A stretch of 58,945 bases of DNA from Gammaproteobacteria bacterium (lineage in GTDB: Bacteria; Pseudomonadota; Gammaproteobacteria; HyVt-429): NCBI GenBank assembly GCA_013152415.1, contig JAADGI010000011.1:1-58945 (forward strand), written 5' to 3'. The position numbers were made by a program, and so were the translations under genes. The notes beneath the pieces were generated by a model. It saw only the letters and a list, made by a program, of their open reading frames with translations. It did no database searches and was not told the origin of the DNA. Shown piece after piece: positions 18,882 to 29,407 of this stretch (the stretch's first letter is position 1; the number at the start of each line of letters is the position of its first letter).

Positions 18882-20144
18882 TTATTTTTTCTTGTTCGCC
18901 TCAGCCGTCTCCCGTTCCCGTGGCGTCTTGTCCACCTGTTCGGCAGGAGTCAGTGACTTGCGGGCACTGAGCCCAAGTTCGGTAAATTTTCGTGCCCCGG
19001 GCAGGACATTGCTGTCAAAAGAGCCCACTGCCTTATTGTAGGTTGTTACGCTGGTTTCCAGGCTACGGCCGAGACGAGTCAGGTGCTCGGTAAAGGTGGC
19101 CAGTCGATGATAGAGTGCTTCGCCAACGGTACGAATTTTTTCAGCGTTTTCTGCCAAGGTCTCCTGTCGCCAGCCAAAGGCCACTGCCCGTAGCAGGGCC
19201 ACAAAGCTGGTGGGGGTGGCCAATATTACTTTCTGTTGTAACGCATTTTCCAGTAAGTCGGGGTCCACATCGAGTGCGGCACCCAGGAATTGATCCCCAG
19301 GGATAAATAGAACCACAAAGTCTGGGGCTTGGTCGAACTGCGCCCAGTAGGCCTTGGCAGCCAGTTCGCGCACACGATTGCGCACATTACGCGCATGTTT
19401 AACCAAGTGGCCCTGACGGCTGTCGTCGCTTTCTGCCTCTACCGCGCTCAAGTAGGCGTCCAAAGGGGTTTTGACATCAACGACTACCTCACGACCCGCA
19501 GGCATGCGAATGATCATGTCGGGGCGTAGCACGCCGGATTCACCGCTATGGGTTTCTTGTTCAAAGAAATCACAGTGCTCAACCATACCGGCCAACTCCA
19601 CCAGGCGGCGTAATGTGATTTCACCCCATTGGCCGCGCACTTCCGGGCGTCGCAGCGCCTGGACCAGATTACGTGTCTCATTCTGGAGTTGTTGCTGTGA
19701 CAAGGTCATGGTCTCAAGGTGTTTTGTGAGTGCGCCATAGGCCTCATGTCGGTCCTGCTCGATTTTACTGATCTGGCGTTCGGTTTTTTCGAGTGCGTCT
19801 TTAATGGGTTTGACCAGGTTTTCAACGGCCTTTTCTTTTAATTCCAGATCACTTTTGGCCTGGCCGTGAAATTGCTTCATGGTTTCCTGGGCCAAGGTCA
19901 GGAAGGCGGCATTATTCCCTTTCAAGGCTTCACCAGAAAGAGCGGCAAACCGGGTTTCCATCTCACTGAGATGTTGGTGGGCAGTCTTACGCTCCAGTTG
20001 CAGCGTTGTACTTAAGGTGGTGATTTTTTTTTGGTTGTAGAGGTAGGTCAGCAACCAGGTTAACAATGCCGTGATCAAGCATGCTCCCAGGAGCAGAAGC
20101 AGATAAGGTGGATCCAGGTTGAGTGCGAAACTGTGCTCAGACAT
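18882..20144 (-). CDS. rmuC: DNA recombination protein RmuC
   Basis: A 420-residue RmuC homologue. It has a single N-terminal membrane anchor (YLLLLLGACLITALLTWLLT, about 15-34), a long coiled coil (about 40-180) and the conserved nuclease-like core VRGQWGEITLRRLVELAGM through PDMIIRMPAGREVVVDVKTPLDAYL. RmuC limits inversions at short repeats in E. coli. Its start overlaps the gph stop by 8 bases, so it belongs to a ubiG-gph-rmuC operon. Confidence 0.93.
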   Translation of the reverse strand: MSEHSFALNLDPPYLLLLLGACLITALLTWLLTYLYNQKKITTLSTTLQLERKTAHQHLSEMETRFAALSGEALKGNNAAFLTLAQETMKQFHGQAKSDLELKEKAVENLVKPIKDALEKTERQISKIEQDRHEAYGALTKHLETMTLSQQQLQNETRNLVQALRRPEVRGQWGEITLRRLVELAGMVEHCDFFEQETHSGESGVLRPDMIIRMPAGREVVVDVKTPLDAYLSAVEAESDDSRQGHLVKHARNVRNRVRELAAKAYWAQFDQAPDFVVLFIPGDQFLGAALDVDPDLLENALQQKVILATPTSFVALLRAVAFGWRQETLAENAEKIRTVGEALYHRLATFTEHLTRLGRSLETSVTTYNKAVGSFDSNVLPGARKFTELGLSARKSLTPAEQVDKTPRERETAEANKKK

Positions 20145-20802
20145 GGTGGTCTATCCAGTCTAAAATAGTGTCTGCGGATTTTATTTTACCGTCGGCACCC
20201 CAGTGTTCAGGCTTGTCGTTGTCATCAATATAACCATACAGTGCCACCAAGGTCTTCATTCCGGCGTGTTTTCCGGCATGGATATCCCGTTCCGCATCGC
20301 CCACATACAGACATTTTTCCGGTGGGATGGCGACCTGTTCACAGGCATGGAGCATGGGTTCAGGATGGGGTTTACGGTTGTTGGTGGTGTCACCACTGAT
20401 GATACATGCTGCATCACGGTCAAGGCCCAACAGTTTTACCAGTGGGTCGGTGAGAAAGGCCGGTTTGTTGGTGACAATACCCCAGGGCATACCGCGAGCA
20501 TGAATGCCCTCCAGTGTTTCTGTGATTCCGGGGAACAACTGAGTTTTACGGCATAGATTGTCTTGGTAGAGTTGGAGAAAGCGTGCTTTGAGTGATTCAA
20601 ACTCATCGTCATCTTTGTTAATGCCAAATCCAAGGCTTATCAGGGCCTGGCTACCGTGGGAGGCATGGGGGCGAATGCGCTCAAAGCCAATCGGTGCTCG
20701 GCCTTGTTCTTTAAGCAGGATGTTGAGGCTAGATGCCAGATCCTGAGCGGTGTCGGCCAGTGTGCCATCCAGATCAAACAGGACAGCTTGTATTTTATTC
20801 AT
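20137..20802 (-). CDS. gph: HAD phosphatase, phosphoglycolate phosphatase type
   Basis: A 221-residue HAD-superfamily phosphatase. Motif I is [11 protein letters not shown] with the nucleophile aspartate, motif II is the TNK segment (GIVTNKPAF), and motifs III/IV are RKPHPEP and YVGDAERDI. The start at 20802 ([14 protein letters not shown]) overlaps the ubiG stop by 8 bases and fits the family N terminus better than the longer frame. Beside ubiG it is usually annotated Gph, which hydrolyses 2-phosphoglycolate, or MupP, the MurNAc-6-phosphate phosphatase, which shares this context; I cannot decide between them. Confidence 0.88.
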   Translation of the reverse strand: MNKIQAVLFDLDGTLADTAQDLASSLNILLKEQGRAPIGFERIRPHASHGSQALISLGFGINKDDDEFESLKARFLQLYQDNLCRKTQLFPGITETLEGIHARGMPWGIVTNKPAFLTDPLVKLLGLDRDAACIISGDTTNNRKPHPEPMLHACEQVAIPPEKCLYVGDAERDIHAGKHAGMKTLVALYGYIDDNDKPEHWGADGKIKSADTILDWIDHHV

Positions 20803-21508
20803 CCGGCCGTGTGCAATAGGCAATGTAGTTCACTTCCACACCGGGACCCAGGGAGTAATGATCGAGCAGGGGGTTGTAGTGCATGCCCGTCATCTCTCTT
20901 GTTACAAGACCACTGTGGCGGGCATCGGCTTCCAGTTCTGCGGGGCGTATAAAGTTTGTGTAGTGGTGCGTCCCCTTGGGTAATAGCCTTAGCAGGTATT
21001 CTGCGCCTACGATGGCGAATAACCAGGATTTGGGGTTGCGATTGATGGTGGAGAAGAATACGTGACCCCCTGGTTTTACCAGTTGGGCGCAGGCGGCTAT
21101 GGTAGAGCCTGGGTCAGGGACGTGCTCCAGTAGTTCCATGCAGGTGACGACATCAAAGCTGGCAGCCTGGCGTTTGGCCATATCTTCTGCGGTGCATCTT
21201 TGGTAATCAACAGTTTGCCCACTCTCGTGCAGGTGAAGGCGTGCCACCCCCAGGGGGGCTTCGCCCATGTCGATGCCGGTTACCTGGGCACCCTGTTGAG
21301 CCATCGCTTCGGTAAGGATACCGCCACCACAACCCACATCCAGTACTGTCTTTCCCTTGAGCTGGGTGCGCTCATCAATAAAGTTGAGGCGCAGAGGGTT
21401 GATGTCGTGGAGTGGTTTGAATTCGCTCTTTTGGTCCCACCACCGTGCTGCCAGGGCCTCAAATTTGGCTACTTCGGCATGATCGACGTTTTCTGTGTTA
21501 GCGGGCAT
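20795..21508 (-). CDS. ubiG: Ubiquinone O-methyltransferase UbiG
   Basis: A 237-residue SAM-dependent methyltransferase for both O-methylation steps of ubiquinone synthesis. The signature N-terminal [18 protein letters not shown], the SAM site [20 protein letters not shown] and the C-terminal [11 protein letters not shown] are all present. It is the first gene of the ubiG-gph-rmuC operon. With ispB at 11.8 kb it indicates ubiquinone-based aerobic respiration. Confidence 0.96.
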   Translation of the reverse strand: MPANTENVDHAEVAKFEALAARWWDQKSEFKPLHDINPLRLNFIDERTQLKGKTVLDVGCGGGILTEAMAQQGAQVTGIDMGEAPLGVARLHLHESGQTVDYQRCTAEDMAKRQAASFDVVTCMELLEHVPDPGSTIAACAQLVKPGGHVFFSTINRNPKSWLFAIVGAEYLLRLLPKGTHHYTNFIRPAELEADARHSGLVTREMTGMHYNPLLDHYSLGPGVEVNYIAYCTRPDE

Positions 21509-21670
21509 GGTGGTCGCTCGATTTCAGGGTTGCTGCATTGTGACGCAGTTTAACACGTTGCCCAGCTGAGGCATCAGGGCAGGTTTTGTACTCCCGGCAC
21601 CTGCTGGGGTGAAGCCCGATCTGCAATTGTCTTCACCAGACAAAGGAATCTCATCCTGTCAAAAGTCAGA

Positions 21671-22534
21671 TCAATTTGTTGGTCCCAACCGCTCAATGGC
21701 CAGGATACGGTCACGCCCTTGTTCTGCGAGTAACAAAATTCCCTCGGAGGTGAAGGCCATGCCTTGGGGTGACTTCAGGTGTTCCATGATCACCTCCAGT
21801 TTACCTTCTTTCAGTTTGAGCAGGCGCCCATCTTTGGAGTCTTCGCTGATCCAAAGGCTCCCATCGGATTGCAGCAGGAGTTGATCGGGTTCGTTTAGGC
21901 CCGCTACTACGACAGATAACTTTCCTTTGAAGAGTCTGAGCACCCGGCCGGTACCCGTTTCGGCGATGTATATCCTTCCTTGGCGGTCAACCGCCAGACC
22001 TTCCGGCCTGACCAGGCCCGGATAAAGCGGGGTGAGCTTTCCATTTAAGTTGAGGTGAACCAGAGCACCTCTGCCCATATCCTGGGCAAGCACCAGCCCA
22101 CCACCAGGGAGGGGCTCAATGCCTTCGGTCATATCCAGTCGGGCAAGGGTACGTGTCTTGCCTGTTTCAATATCCAGTTCGATGATTCGACCTTGCATGA
22201 CTTCTTCAGTGACATAAAGCTTGTCACCGACAACAACCAGACCATCGGGACGATTGAGTTTATCGAGTATCACCTTGTGGGATGGGGTCCCAATGCGTAC
22301 CAGTTTGCCCCTGCCTTTACTCCGCTCCAGAGTGGCGTAGAGATTACCGTGCCGGTCCCAATCGATATTATCGACACGGGGTAGATCCTCTGCATATACA
22401 CGATATTGCCAACCGGGAGCCGGAGCGATGGGGGTGCCCCAATCAAACAGGCCGGCGTAGCTAAAAGAGGTGAACCCTAGCCCAATGAGTCCAAGCATTG
22501 TTTTTAGTGAAATGGAAAGTAGATAACGAGTCAT
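21671..22534 (-). CDS. Exported SMP-30/NHL-type six-bladed beta-propeller
   Basis: A 287-residue protein with an N-terminal signal peptide (hydrophobic about 7-27, then SYAGLFDWG). It is built of six similar blades with repeating patterns: NIDWDRHGNLYATLE, RPDGLVVVGDKLYVTEE, GIEPLPGGGLVLAQD, RPEGLAVDRQGRIYIAET, EPDQLLLQSDGSLWISED and SPQGMAFTSEGILLLAEQ. This is the SMP-30/gluconolactonase-like or NHL propeller fold. The substrate is unknown; it should be periplasmic. It stands alone on the minus strand between ubiG and the deaminase gene. Confidence 0.7.
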   Translation of the reverse strand: MTRYLLSISLKTMLGLIGLGFTSFSYAGLFDWGTPIAPAPGWQYRVYAEDLPRVDNIDWDRHGNLYATLERSKGRGKLVRIGTPSHKVILDKLNRPDGLVVVGDKLYVTEEVMQGRIIELDIETGKTRTLARLDMTEGIEPLPGGGLVLAQDMGRGALVHLNLNGKLTPLYPGLVRPEGLAVDRQGRIYIAETGTGRVLRLFKGKLSVVVAGLNEPDQLLLQSDGSLWISEDSKDGRLLKLKEGKLEVIMEHLKSPQGMAFTSEGILLLAEQGRDRILAIERLGPTN

Positions 22535-22605
22535 GGCGGTATTTTTAGGTGATGCTGTTTAAGTTAGGGGGTGCATCGGATTAGTCAGAGACTTCTGGGT
22601 TTAGT

Positions 22606-23925
22606 TTAGGGGCCACTTTTGATTTTGGCCGCCCATTGTTGGGCCGAGGCCAGGATCTCGATTTCATCCAGGGTTGTCAACTCGTGGTTTTTTAGCACAT
22701 GGACCCCTCCCACAAAGACATCTGAAACCTGACCTCGAGAAGCGCTATACACAAGTTGTGAAACAGGATCATAGAGTGGCTGTGTTGCCAGACCAGACAA
22801 GTTGATGGCAGTCAGGTCAGCGGCCTTGCCCGGGACCAGTGACCCGATTTGTTCACCCAATCCCAGTGCCTGTGCGCCGTTTAGTGTGGCCATGCGCAAT
22901 GCGGTGTGGGCGGGGACTGTGGTGGGATCAGCACTAATGCCTTTGGCCAAGAGGGCGGCGCAGCGCATTTCGGCGAGCATGTCGAGGTCATTGTTGCTTG
23001 CCGCACCATCAGTCCCCAAGGCGACGTTCACATTTTTTTGTATAAGTTGGGTGACAGGACAGAAACCCGACGCCAGTTTGAGGTTGGACTCCGGGCAATG
23101 CACCACGGTGACGCCATGTTCGGCGAGGGACTGGATTTCATCGTCGAGTAATTGGGTCATGTGTACCGCCAACAGGCGTGGCGTCATCAGGCCAAGACGT
23201 TCGATTCGTTGCAGGGGTCGACAGCCGTGCAGTGATACGGATTCGTCTATCTCATGGGCGGTCTCGTGAAGGTGCATTTGAATGGGGATGTCCAATTCAT
23301 CTGCCAGGGTCCTGATCTTTTCCAGATGGATGTCTGAAACGGTGTAGGGCGCATGGGGTGCAAACAGGGTGGATACCCAGGACGAATGACGGACCTGATC
23401 GTGTAAGGCGATACCTTTTTCAAAATATTCTTCGGCGTTTTGTGCCCAGGCCGTCGGCATGTCGATCACAATGAGACCGATGCAGGCCCGAATATTGGCG
23501 GCCTCAGCGACGGTGGCGACGGTGTCGGGAAAAAAATACATGTCCGCAAAGCAGGTGGTGCCCCCTTTCAGCATCTCGGCAATGGCCAGGCGACTGCCAT
23601 CTCGCACAAATTCGGGGCTGGCCCATTTCATCTCCGCTGGCCAAATGTGTTTTGTCAGCCAGGTGTTGAGTGGCAGGTCATCCGCCATGCCCCGGAACAG
23701 GCTCATGGCAGCGTGGGTGTGGGTGTTGACGAGGCCTGGGATGAGGGCGTGGTCGGGCAGGTCAATACTGACATCGGCACGATAGCGGGCTGCAATATCA
23801 TCACAGGTTCCCAGGGCTACAATGAGGCCCTTGTCGATGGCGACAGCGTGATGATCCAAACAGACCTCATCGGGCTCTACCGGGATGACCCAGCGTGCGG
23901 TGATAATGGTATCAATGGGAGTCAT
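22606..23925 (-). CDS. mtaD: 5-methylthioadenosine/S-adenosylhomocysteine deaminase type amidohydrolase
   Basis: A 439-residue metal-dependent amidohydrolase of the TrzA/MtaD/SsnA group. Metal-binding motifs include VNTHTHAAMSLFRGMADDLPL, HLHETAHEI (HxH region), HCPESNLKLASG and a conserved aspartate in LGTDGAASNNDLD. Family enzymes deaminate methylthioadenosine or S-adenosylhomocysteine to the inosine form. The divergent neighbour is mtnA, which fits methionine salvage. The exact substrate remains inferred. Confidence 0.85.
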   Translation of the reverse strand: MTPIDTIITARWVIPVEPDEVCLDHHAVAIDKGLIVALGTCDDIAARYRADVSIDLPDHALIPGLVNTHTHAAMSLFRGMADDLPLNTWLTKHIWPAEMKWASPEFVRDGSRLAIAEMLKGGTTCFADMYFFPDTVATVAEAANIRACIGLIVIDMPTAWAQNAEEYFEKGIALHDQVRHSSWVSTLFAPHAPYTVSDIHLEKIRTLADELDIPIQMHLHETAHEIDESVSLHGCRPLQRIERLGLMTPRLLAVHMTQLLDDEIQSLAEHGVTVVHCPESNLKLASGFCPVTQLIQKNVNVALGTDGAASNNDLDMLAEMRCAALLAKGISADPTTVPAHTALRMATLNGAQALGLGEQIGSLVPGKAADLTAINLSGLATQPLYDPVSQLVYSASRGQVSDVFVGGVHVLKNHELTTLDEIEILASAQQWAAKIKSGP

Positions 23926-23940
23926 TGTTGTTATGAGTTA

Positions 23941-24109
23941 AAGGGCACTGCTACTAATGTAATGCCCTCTCCCTCCGGGAGTATCCCTAGGGCATAAAAG
24001 GACGGGGGTGAGGGAATAAAACATAAGATTAAGTTATTGATTTTAATATTTCCTCATCCTAACCTCCTCCCGGAGGGAGAAGGGATTATCAATTGATAGA
24101 AGTGCCCTT
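23941..24109. repeat. Inverted-repeat element, family 2 copy A (169 bp)
   Basis: The ends form long imperfect inverted repeats. AAGGGCACTGCTACTAATGT and a CCCTCTCCCTCCGGGAG word on the left face the complement of the right end, which carries CTCCCGGAGGGAGAAGGG and ends AGAAGTGCCCTT. The two arms are about 40 bases each. Related copies lie at 36163-36224, 43692-43772 and, partly, 48597-48652. It has no coding capacity and looks like a MITE. Confidence 0.65.
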
Positions 24110-24135
24110 ATGGGTGTTATCTAGGGGTTATTATT

Positions 24136-24241
24136 GCTCTCGCCAAGCCGCCAAGCACGCAAAGGGGTCATTGACCCCCCCTTGCCTGCCAATCTCATTT
24201 TCTGTCGTTGCCCGTCTTTTCCTTTGCGTCTTTGCGAGAGC
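24136..24241. repeat. Inverted-repeat element, family 1 copy A (106 bp)
   Basis: The ends are GCTCTCGCCAAGCCGCCAAG on the left and CTTTGCGTCTTTGCGAGAGC on the right, which are imperfect complements of each other. Similar ends occur at 34049-34161, around the GxxExxY gene at 34177-34630, at 36096-36288, and in worn form at 30624-30697 and 32995-33058. The interior does not code. Confidence 0.7.
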
Positions 24242-24344
24242 ATCATCGTACCAAATGTTTGGCACTTTACCTAAGTCGTAGTCACAAACAGATTTTGCTG
24301 ACGAGGCCTGTTTTTAGGCACCGTGAACAACTTATAATGGGGCT

Positions 24345-25424
24345 ATGAGCATCCGTCCCCATCAAGAACAGGTTTTGTCCTCCATTGCCCAGGAAACCAT
24401 ACAACCCATACGCTGGCAGAACGACGGTCTTAGGCTGTTAGACCAACGGGTCCTGCCCGAACAGGTCGTGTACCTGGACATTGATGATGTCTATGCCGCC
24501 GCCGCTGCCATTACAGATATGGTGGTCAGAGGGGCACCGGCCATTGGAATTACTGCGGCCTATGGGGTGGTATTGGCTGCTCGCCAACGATTTCAGGAAA
24601 ACTCCGCCACATGGCGGGAAAAAGTTGATGCAGACCTGCAATACTTAAAATCCGCACGACCGACAGCGATCAATTTGGCCTGGGCGGTAGGCCACATGGC
24701 CAGGTTGATAGAGACGCTGACCGATGTTGATCCGGTACCGCAATTATTGGCGGCAGCCCAGCAAATTCACGCCGACGATATTGCCGCCAACAGGCGTATG
24801 GGGGAATTGGGGGCGGCACTTATCAATCCCTCTAGCGCGGTTCTGACCCATTGCAATGCGGGGGCCTTGGCCACCGGGGGTTATGGTACTGCCCTGGGTG
24901 TGATACGCGCGGGTGTTTCCCAGGGTCGAATCACCCAGGTCTATGCCGATGAGACCCGGCCCTGGTTGCAGGGTTCACGACTCACCGCATGGGAGCTGTC
25001 TCAGGATGATATCCCGGTATCACTGATTGTCGATGGTGCAGCGGCTTGGCTAATGAAACAAGGAAAGATCCAATGGCTCATTGTGGGCTCAGATCGCATC
25101 GCCGCCAACGGTGATGTGGCCAACAAGATCGGTACTTATTCGGCAGCCGTGGCGGCACACCACCACGGCGTGAAAGTGATGGTTGTGGCCCCCACCTCGA
25201 CGGTGGATATGGAGACCGCCAGTGGTGAAGCAATTCCCATTGAGTCCCGGCCTGAGGATGAGTTGCTTTGTATTGGCGGTAAACGTGTGGCCCCTGCCGC
25301 AGTGGGCGCATGGAATCCGGTATTTGACATTACCCCTGCCGAGCTGATCGCCGCCATTGTGACCGAAAAGGGGGTGGTCGAGGAGCCTGACTGCGAGGGT
25401 ATCGCCAGGATGATGAACACCTGA
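24345..25424 (+). CDS. mtnA: Methylthioribose-1-phosphate isomerase
   Basis: A 359-residue MtnA that converts 5-methylthioribose-1-phosphate to the ribulose form in methionine salvage. It shows the eIF2B-like isomerase fold with [16 protein letters not shown], the catalytic cysteine region [15 protein letters not shown] and the aspartate in [20 protein letters not shown]. The length is normal. It is divergent from the MTA/SAH deaminase gene, with two repeat elements in between. No mtnB, C, D or K gene is in the window. Confidence 0.95.
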   Translation: MSIRPHQEQVLSSIAQETIQPIRWQNDGLRLLDQRVLPEQVVYLDIDDVYAAAAAITDMVVRGAPAIGITAAYGVVLAARQRFQENSATWREKVDADLQYLKSARPTAINLAWAVGHMARLIETLTDVDPVPQLLAAAQQIHADDIAANRRMGELGAALINPSSAVLTHCNAGALATGGYGTALGVIRAGVSQGRITQVYADETRPWLQGSRLTAWELSQDDIPVSLIVDGAAAWLMKQGKIQWLIVGSDRIAANGDVANKIGTYSAAVAAHHHGVKVMVVAPTSTVDMETASGEAIPIESRPEDELLCIGGKRVAPAAVGAWNPVFDITPAELIAAIVTEKGVVEEPDCEGIARMMNT

Positions 25425-25744
25425 CCGGCATCCCCACATGATGTGAGTCGGGATTGATGTGTAGGAGGATGTTCGGCAACGATCGGACCGATAATAATAA
25501 TCATCAAAGAGGCCATATACTTCCCCGGAAGAGGCTTTAATTGATGCGGTACTGGGCCATTTCGTGGTAAAATTCCGCTTCTTTGGTGCCGCGTTATGTG
25601 GCTTTTCTGAGTTGGCCGTAAATGGGCCTTTTTTTGTGGTACTTGGAACTTGATAGTACTGGTTGTGGTACTGGCGGCGTGCAGGTCACGACGTTACCCA
25701 AAGCCCATCAGCGGTAACTTTTGGGTCCCCGCGTAAAATAAATC
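25425..25744. other. Leader region of gyrA
   Basis: About 320 bases without a gene. A weak hairpin plus T run (GGCC, loop, GGCC then seven T, about 25613-25636) may end mtnA transcripts. A second hairpin, ACCCAAAG (25696-25703) with CTTTTGGGT (25718-25726), lies 19 bases before the gyrA ATG and may influence its translation. A TAAAAT at 25568-25573 is a possible -10 box without a well-spaced -35 box. Confidence 0.35.
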
Positions 25745-28291
25745 ATGGAATCGTTCGCAAAAGAGACTATTCCTGCCAATCTCGAACAAGAGATGCGGCA
25801 GTCCTACCTGGATTACGCTATGAGCGTAATTGTAGGGCGTGCGTTGCCGGATGTTCGGGATGGCCTCAAACCGGTTCATAGGCGGGTGTTATACGCCATG
25901 ACAGTATTGGGCAACGAATGGAACAAGCCCTATAAAAAATCTGCTCGCGTGGTCGGTGATGTCATCGGTAAATATCATCCCCATGGTGATACTGCGGTCT
26001 ATGACACCATTGTGCGCATGGTGCAGACATTTTCCTTGCGTTATCCCCTTATAGACGGTCAGGGTAACTTTGGGTCGGTAGACGGTGATGCACCGGCAGC
26101 CATGCGTTACACCGAAATACGCTTGGCACGGGTGGCCCATGAGCTGCTGTCGGATATCGATCGTGAGACCGTTGATTTTGGTCCCAACTATGATGAGACC
26201 GAAATCCAGCCCTTGGTCTTGCCGACCCTGATCCCCAATCTCTTGGTCAATGGATCTTCCGGTATTGCCGTGGGTATGGCGACCAATATTCCACCGCATA
26301 ACCTGCGTGAAGTGACCGATGCCTGTTTGGCTTTGATCGACAATGAAGACGCCAGTGTCGAAGATTTAATGCAACACGTTCCCGGTCCTGATTTCCCCAC
26401 CGCTGGCATCATCTATGGCAGTGCAGGTATCCGTGAGGCCTATCGAACCGGACGTGGCAGGATAAAGATACGCGCCCGTGCCGAGATTGAGCACGATGAA
26501 AAGAAGGGTCGGCAGACCATCATCGTTTCTGAGTTACCTTATCAGGTCAACAAGGCACGTCTGATGGAAAAGATTGCTGAATTGGTCAAGCAAAAGAAAG
26601 TAGAGGGTATTAGTGAGCTGCGGGACGAGTCTGATAAGGATGGCATGCGTATGGTCATCGAGCTTCGACGCGGTGAAGTTGGCGAAGTGGTGTTAAATAA
26701 TTTGTATCGACACACCCAGATGCAAAATGTGTTTGGTATCAATATTGTTGCCCTGGCGAATAATCAACCCCGTCTGTTTAATTTAAAAGAACTTATAGAG
26801 GCCTTCCTCCATCATCGACGTGAGGTGGTGACCCGTCGAGCTATCTATGACTTGCGTAAGGCACGTGATCGTGCCCATGTGCTTGAAGGTTTGGCGATCG
26901 CACTCACCAATATCGACCCTATTATTGTCCTGATCAAAGCAGCTTCCAGTCCTGCGGATGCCAAAATGAAATTATTGGCGCAACACTGGCAGCCCGGGGT
27001 GGTGGATAAAATGCTCGAGCGGGCCGGGGCAGACATGTCTCGCCCCGAAGGTCTGGATTCATCCTTGGGGATATCCAAGCAAGGTTATCGGTTGTCGGCG
27101 ACTCAGGCCCAGGCCATTTTAGATCTACGGCTGCATCGCCTCACCGGTCTGGAGCAGGAGAAGATCATTACGGAGTACGGTGACATCCTCACACGTATTG
27201 ATGAGTTGCTGGAAATTTTGCAGAACGATGGCCGTTTGATGCAAATTATTCGCGATGAGATAAAAGATATTCGGGAACGATACGGTGATGATCGTCGCAC
27301 CGAGATTGTCCATGACGCGCAAGATTTGACCACTGAGGATCTTATTGCCGAAGAAGATTTGGTGGTGACCCTGTCGCGTTCAGGTTATGTCAAGGCCCAG
27401 CCTCTCGATGAGTACCGTGCTCAGCGTCGTGGCGGCAGGGGGAAATCCGCGACACAAATGAAACAGGAAGATTTTGTCGACACCCTGTTTGTGGCCAATA
27501 GCCATGACACTATGTTGTGTTTTAGCAATCGCGGTAAGGTTTATTGGCTTAAAGTCTACCGACTGCCCCAGGCAGGGCGTGCGGCGCGGGGTCGGCCGAT
27601 CATCAATTTACTGCCTTTGGAAGAGGGTGAAGTGGTGACAGCGGTGTTGCCGGTTCGTGAGTTTGAAGATGACAAGTATGTTTTTATGTGTGTTTCAGAT
27701 GGAACGGTCAAGAAGACAGGCTTGGGTGAGTTTTCGAGACCTCGCGCCAGCGGTATCATTGCCGTGGATTTGCGTGATGGCAGCCACCTGATCAGTGTGG
27801 GCTTGACGGATGGTAACAAGGAAATCTTGTTATTTAGTGATGGCGGTAAGGTAATACGCTTCCCTGAAACAGAGGTCCGTCCCATGGGTCGATCCGCACG
27901 TGGCGTAAAGGGCATCGCTTTAAAGGGAGACCAACGAGTCATCTCGATGATCATCGCCTCTTCGGCGAAGCAGGGGTCCACCGCGGCAGTACTGACGGCC
28001 ACGGACAGGGGTTACGGTAAGCGTACAGAGTTGGCGGACTACCCCACCCATCGGCGAGGTGCACAGGGTGTGATTTCAATTCAGGTCAATGAGCGTAACG
28101 GCAAGGTGATAGGGACAGAGCTTGTCAATGAGGACAATGAGATCATGTTGATTACCGCCGGGGGTACGCTGATACGCACCCGGGTTGAAGAGATCTCTAC
28201 CCAAGGCAGGAATACCCAAGGTGTCAAACTGATAGATCTGGGTGACACCGAAACCCTGGTCGGTATGGACAAGATCCAGGAACCCAATTAA
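25745..28291 (+). CDS. gyrA: DNA gyrase subunit A
   Basis: An 848-residue gyrase A, the breakage-reunion subunit. The quinolone region near [11 protein letters not shown] has threonine at 83 and aspartate at 87 (own numbering, which agrees with E. coli). The catalytic tyrosine lies in [11 protein letters not shown]. The C-terminal domain has the six beta-pinwheel repeats and the GyrA box in QRRGGRGK. It heads a long run of serine and aromatic amino acid genes, beginning with serC 28 bases later. Confidence 0.97.
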   Translation: MESFAKETIPANLEQEMRQSYLDYAMSVIVGRALPDVRDGLKPVHRRVLYAMTVLGNEWNKPYKKSARVVGDVIGKYHPHGDTAVYDTIVRMVQTFSLRYPLIDGQGNFGSVDGDAPAAMRYTEIRLARVAHELLSDIDRETVDFGPNYDETEIQPLVLPTLIPNLLVNGSSGIAVGMATNIPPHNLREVTDACLALIDNEDASVEDLMQHVPGPDFPTAGIIYGSAGIREAYRTGRGRIKIRARAEIEHDEKKGRQTIIVSELPYQVNKARLMEKIAELVKQKKVEGISELRDESDKDGMRMVIELRRGEVGEVVLNNLYRHTQMQNVFGINIVALANNQPRLFNLKELIEAFLHHRREVVTRRAIYDLRKARDRAHVLEGLAIALTNIDPIIVLIKAASSPADAKMKLLAQHWQPGVVDKMLERAGADMSRPEGLDSSLGISKQGYRLSATQAQAILDLRLHRLTGLEQEKIITEYGDILTRIDELLEILQNDGRLMQIIRDEIKDIRERYGDDRRTEIVHDAQDLTTEDLIAEEDLVVTLSRSGYVKAQPLDEYRAQRRGGRGKSATQMKQEDFVDTLFVANSHDTMLCFSNRGKVYWLKVYRLPQAGRAARGRPIINLLPLEEGEVVTAVLPVREFEDDKYVFMCVSDGTVKKTGLGEFSRPRASGIIAVDLRDGSHLISVGLTDGNKEILLFSDGGKVIRFPETEVRPMGRSARGVKGIALKGDQRVISMIIASSAKQGSTAAVLTATDRGYGKRTELADYPTHRRGAQGVISIQVNERNGKVIGTELVNEDNEIMLITAGGTLIRTRVEEISTQGRNTQGVKLIDLGDTETLVGMDKIQEPN

Positions 28292-28319
28292 CACCCGTTG
28301 TGAGATTTGAAATAAGACT

Positions 28320-29405
28320 ATGAGCAGAGTATTTAATTTTTCCGCCGGTCCTGCCACCTTGCCCCAAGAGGTGTTGGAGCAGGCCCGCGATGAACTTCTA
28401 GAGTGGAATGGATCTGGCACGTCGGTGATGGAGATGAGTCATCGAGGTAAGGAATTTATCTCGATTGCCAAAAAGGCTGAGGCAGATTTGCGTGAGGTTA
28501 TGGCGATACCGTCTGACTATAAGGTTCTGTTTTTGCAAGGTGGTGCCTCGTCTCAGTTTGCCATAGTGCCCCAGAATCTACTGGGTGATAAAACCGAGGC
28601 GGACTATGTGCTCACGGGGCATTGGTCCAAGAAGGCCATCAAAGAGGCGCAACGCTTCTGTCAGGTCAATATCGTGGCCGACAGTGAGACGTCAAAATAC
28701 ACCATGATTCCTGATCAGGATCAGTGGCAGATGTCCCCAAATGCGGCCTACCTGCACTACACACCCAATGAAACCATTGCCGGCGTCGAGTTTCCATGGA
28801 TACCCGAGACTGGCGATGTTCCCCTTGTTGCCGATATGTCGTCGACCATTTTGTCGCGCCCGATTGATGTCAGTCGTTACGGTATTATCTATGCCGGAGC
28901 CCAGAAGAATATAGGACCAGCAGGGCTTACGGTAGTGATTGTGCGCGAAGATCTTATCGGTCATGCAGCCAAGAATATGCCCAGCATATTTGACTATCAG
29001 GTGCAGGCCAAGAGTGACTCAATGGCCAATACACCACCGACCTATGCTTGGTATATCGCCGGATTAGTCTTCGCCCGGTTAAAGGCCATGGGTGGTTTGA
29101 AGGAAGTCGCCGTTGTTAATCAGCGTAAAGCCAAGAAGCTGTATGACTGTATTGAAGGTTCGGATGGATTTTATCGTAATCCTGTCGACAAGACGTGTCG
29201 TTCGTGGATGAATGTGCCGTTCATTTTGCGTGATGAGAGTCTCGACGGTGAATTTCTACATCAGGCCGCCGCCGCAGGCCTGATGCATCTCAAGGGGCAT
29301 CGTTCCGTCGGCGGTATGCGCGCCAGCATCTACAACGCTATGCCGGAAGAAGGTGTCGATGCATTGGTGCAATTTATGAATAAATTTATGCAGCTAAAAG
29401 GGTAG
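28320..29405 (+). CDS. serC: Phosphoserine aminotransferase
   Basis: A 361-residue PLP enzyme of serine and pyridoxal phosphate synthesis. The conserved start [19 protein letters not shown], the PLP lysine in [14 protein letters not shown] and the C-terminal [15 protein letters not shown] are present. It sits between gyrA and the phosphoglycerate dehydrogenase gene, separated from the latter by two bases. The gyrA-serC order recurs in gammaproteobacteria. Confidence 0.97.
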   Translation: MSRVFNFSAGPATLPQEVLEQARDELLEWNGSGTSVMEMSHRGKEFISIAKKAEADLREVMAIPSDYKVLFLQGGASSQFAIVPQNLLGDKTEADYVLTGHWSKKAIKEAQRFCQVNIVADSETSKYTMIPDQDQWQMSPNAAYLHYTPNETIAGVEFPWIPETGDVPLVADMSSTILSRPIDVSRYGIIYAGAQKNIGPAGLTVVIVREDLIGHAAKNMPSIFDYQVQAKSDSMANTPPTYAWYIAGLVFARLKAMGGLKEVAVVNQRKAKKLYDCIEGSDGFYRNPVDKTCRSWMNVPFILRDESLDGEFLHQAAAAGLMHLKGHRSVGGMRASIYNAMPEEGVDALVQFMNKFMQLKG

Positions 29406-29407
29406 TA

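Noticed and set aside
24052..24241. Regular repeats that might suggest a CRISPR array
   Set aside because: The repeats are inverted and unequal in length, with no constant direct repeat and spacer rhythm; no cas genes are present.
25541..25573. gyrA promoter from TTGATG and TAAAAT
   Set aside because: The spacing is 21 bases, outside the normal sigma70 range.
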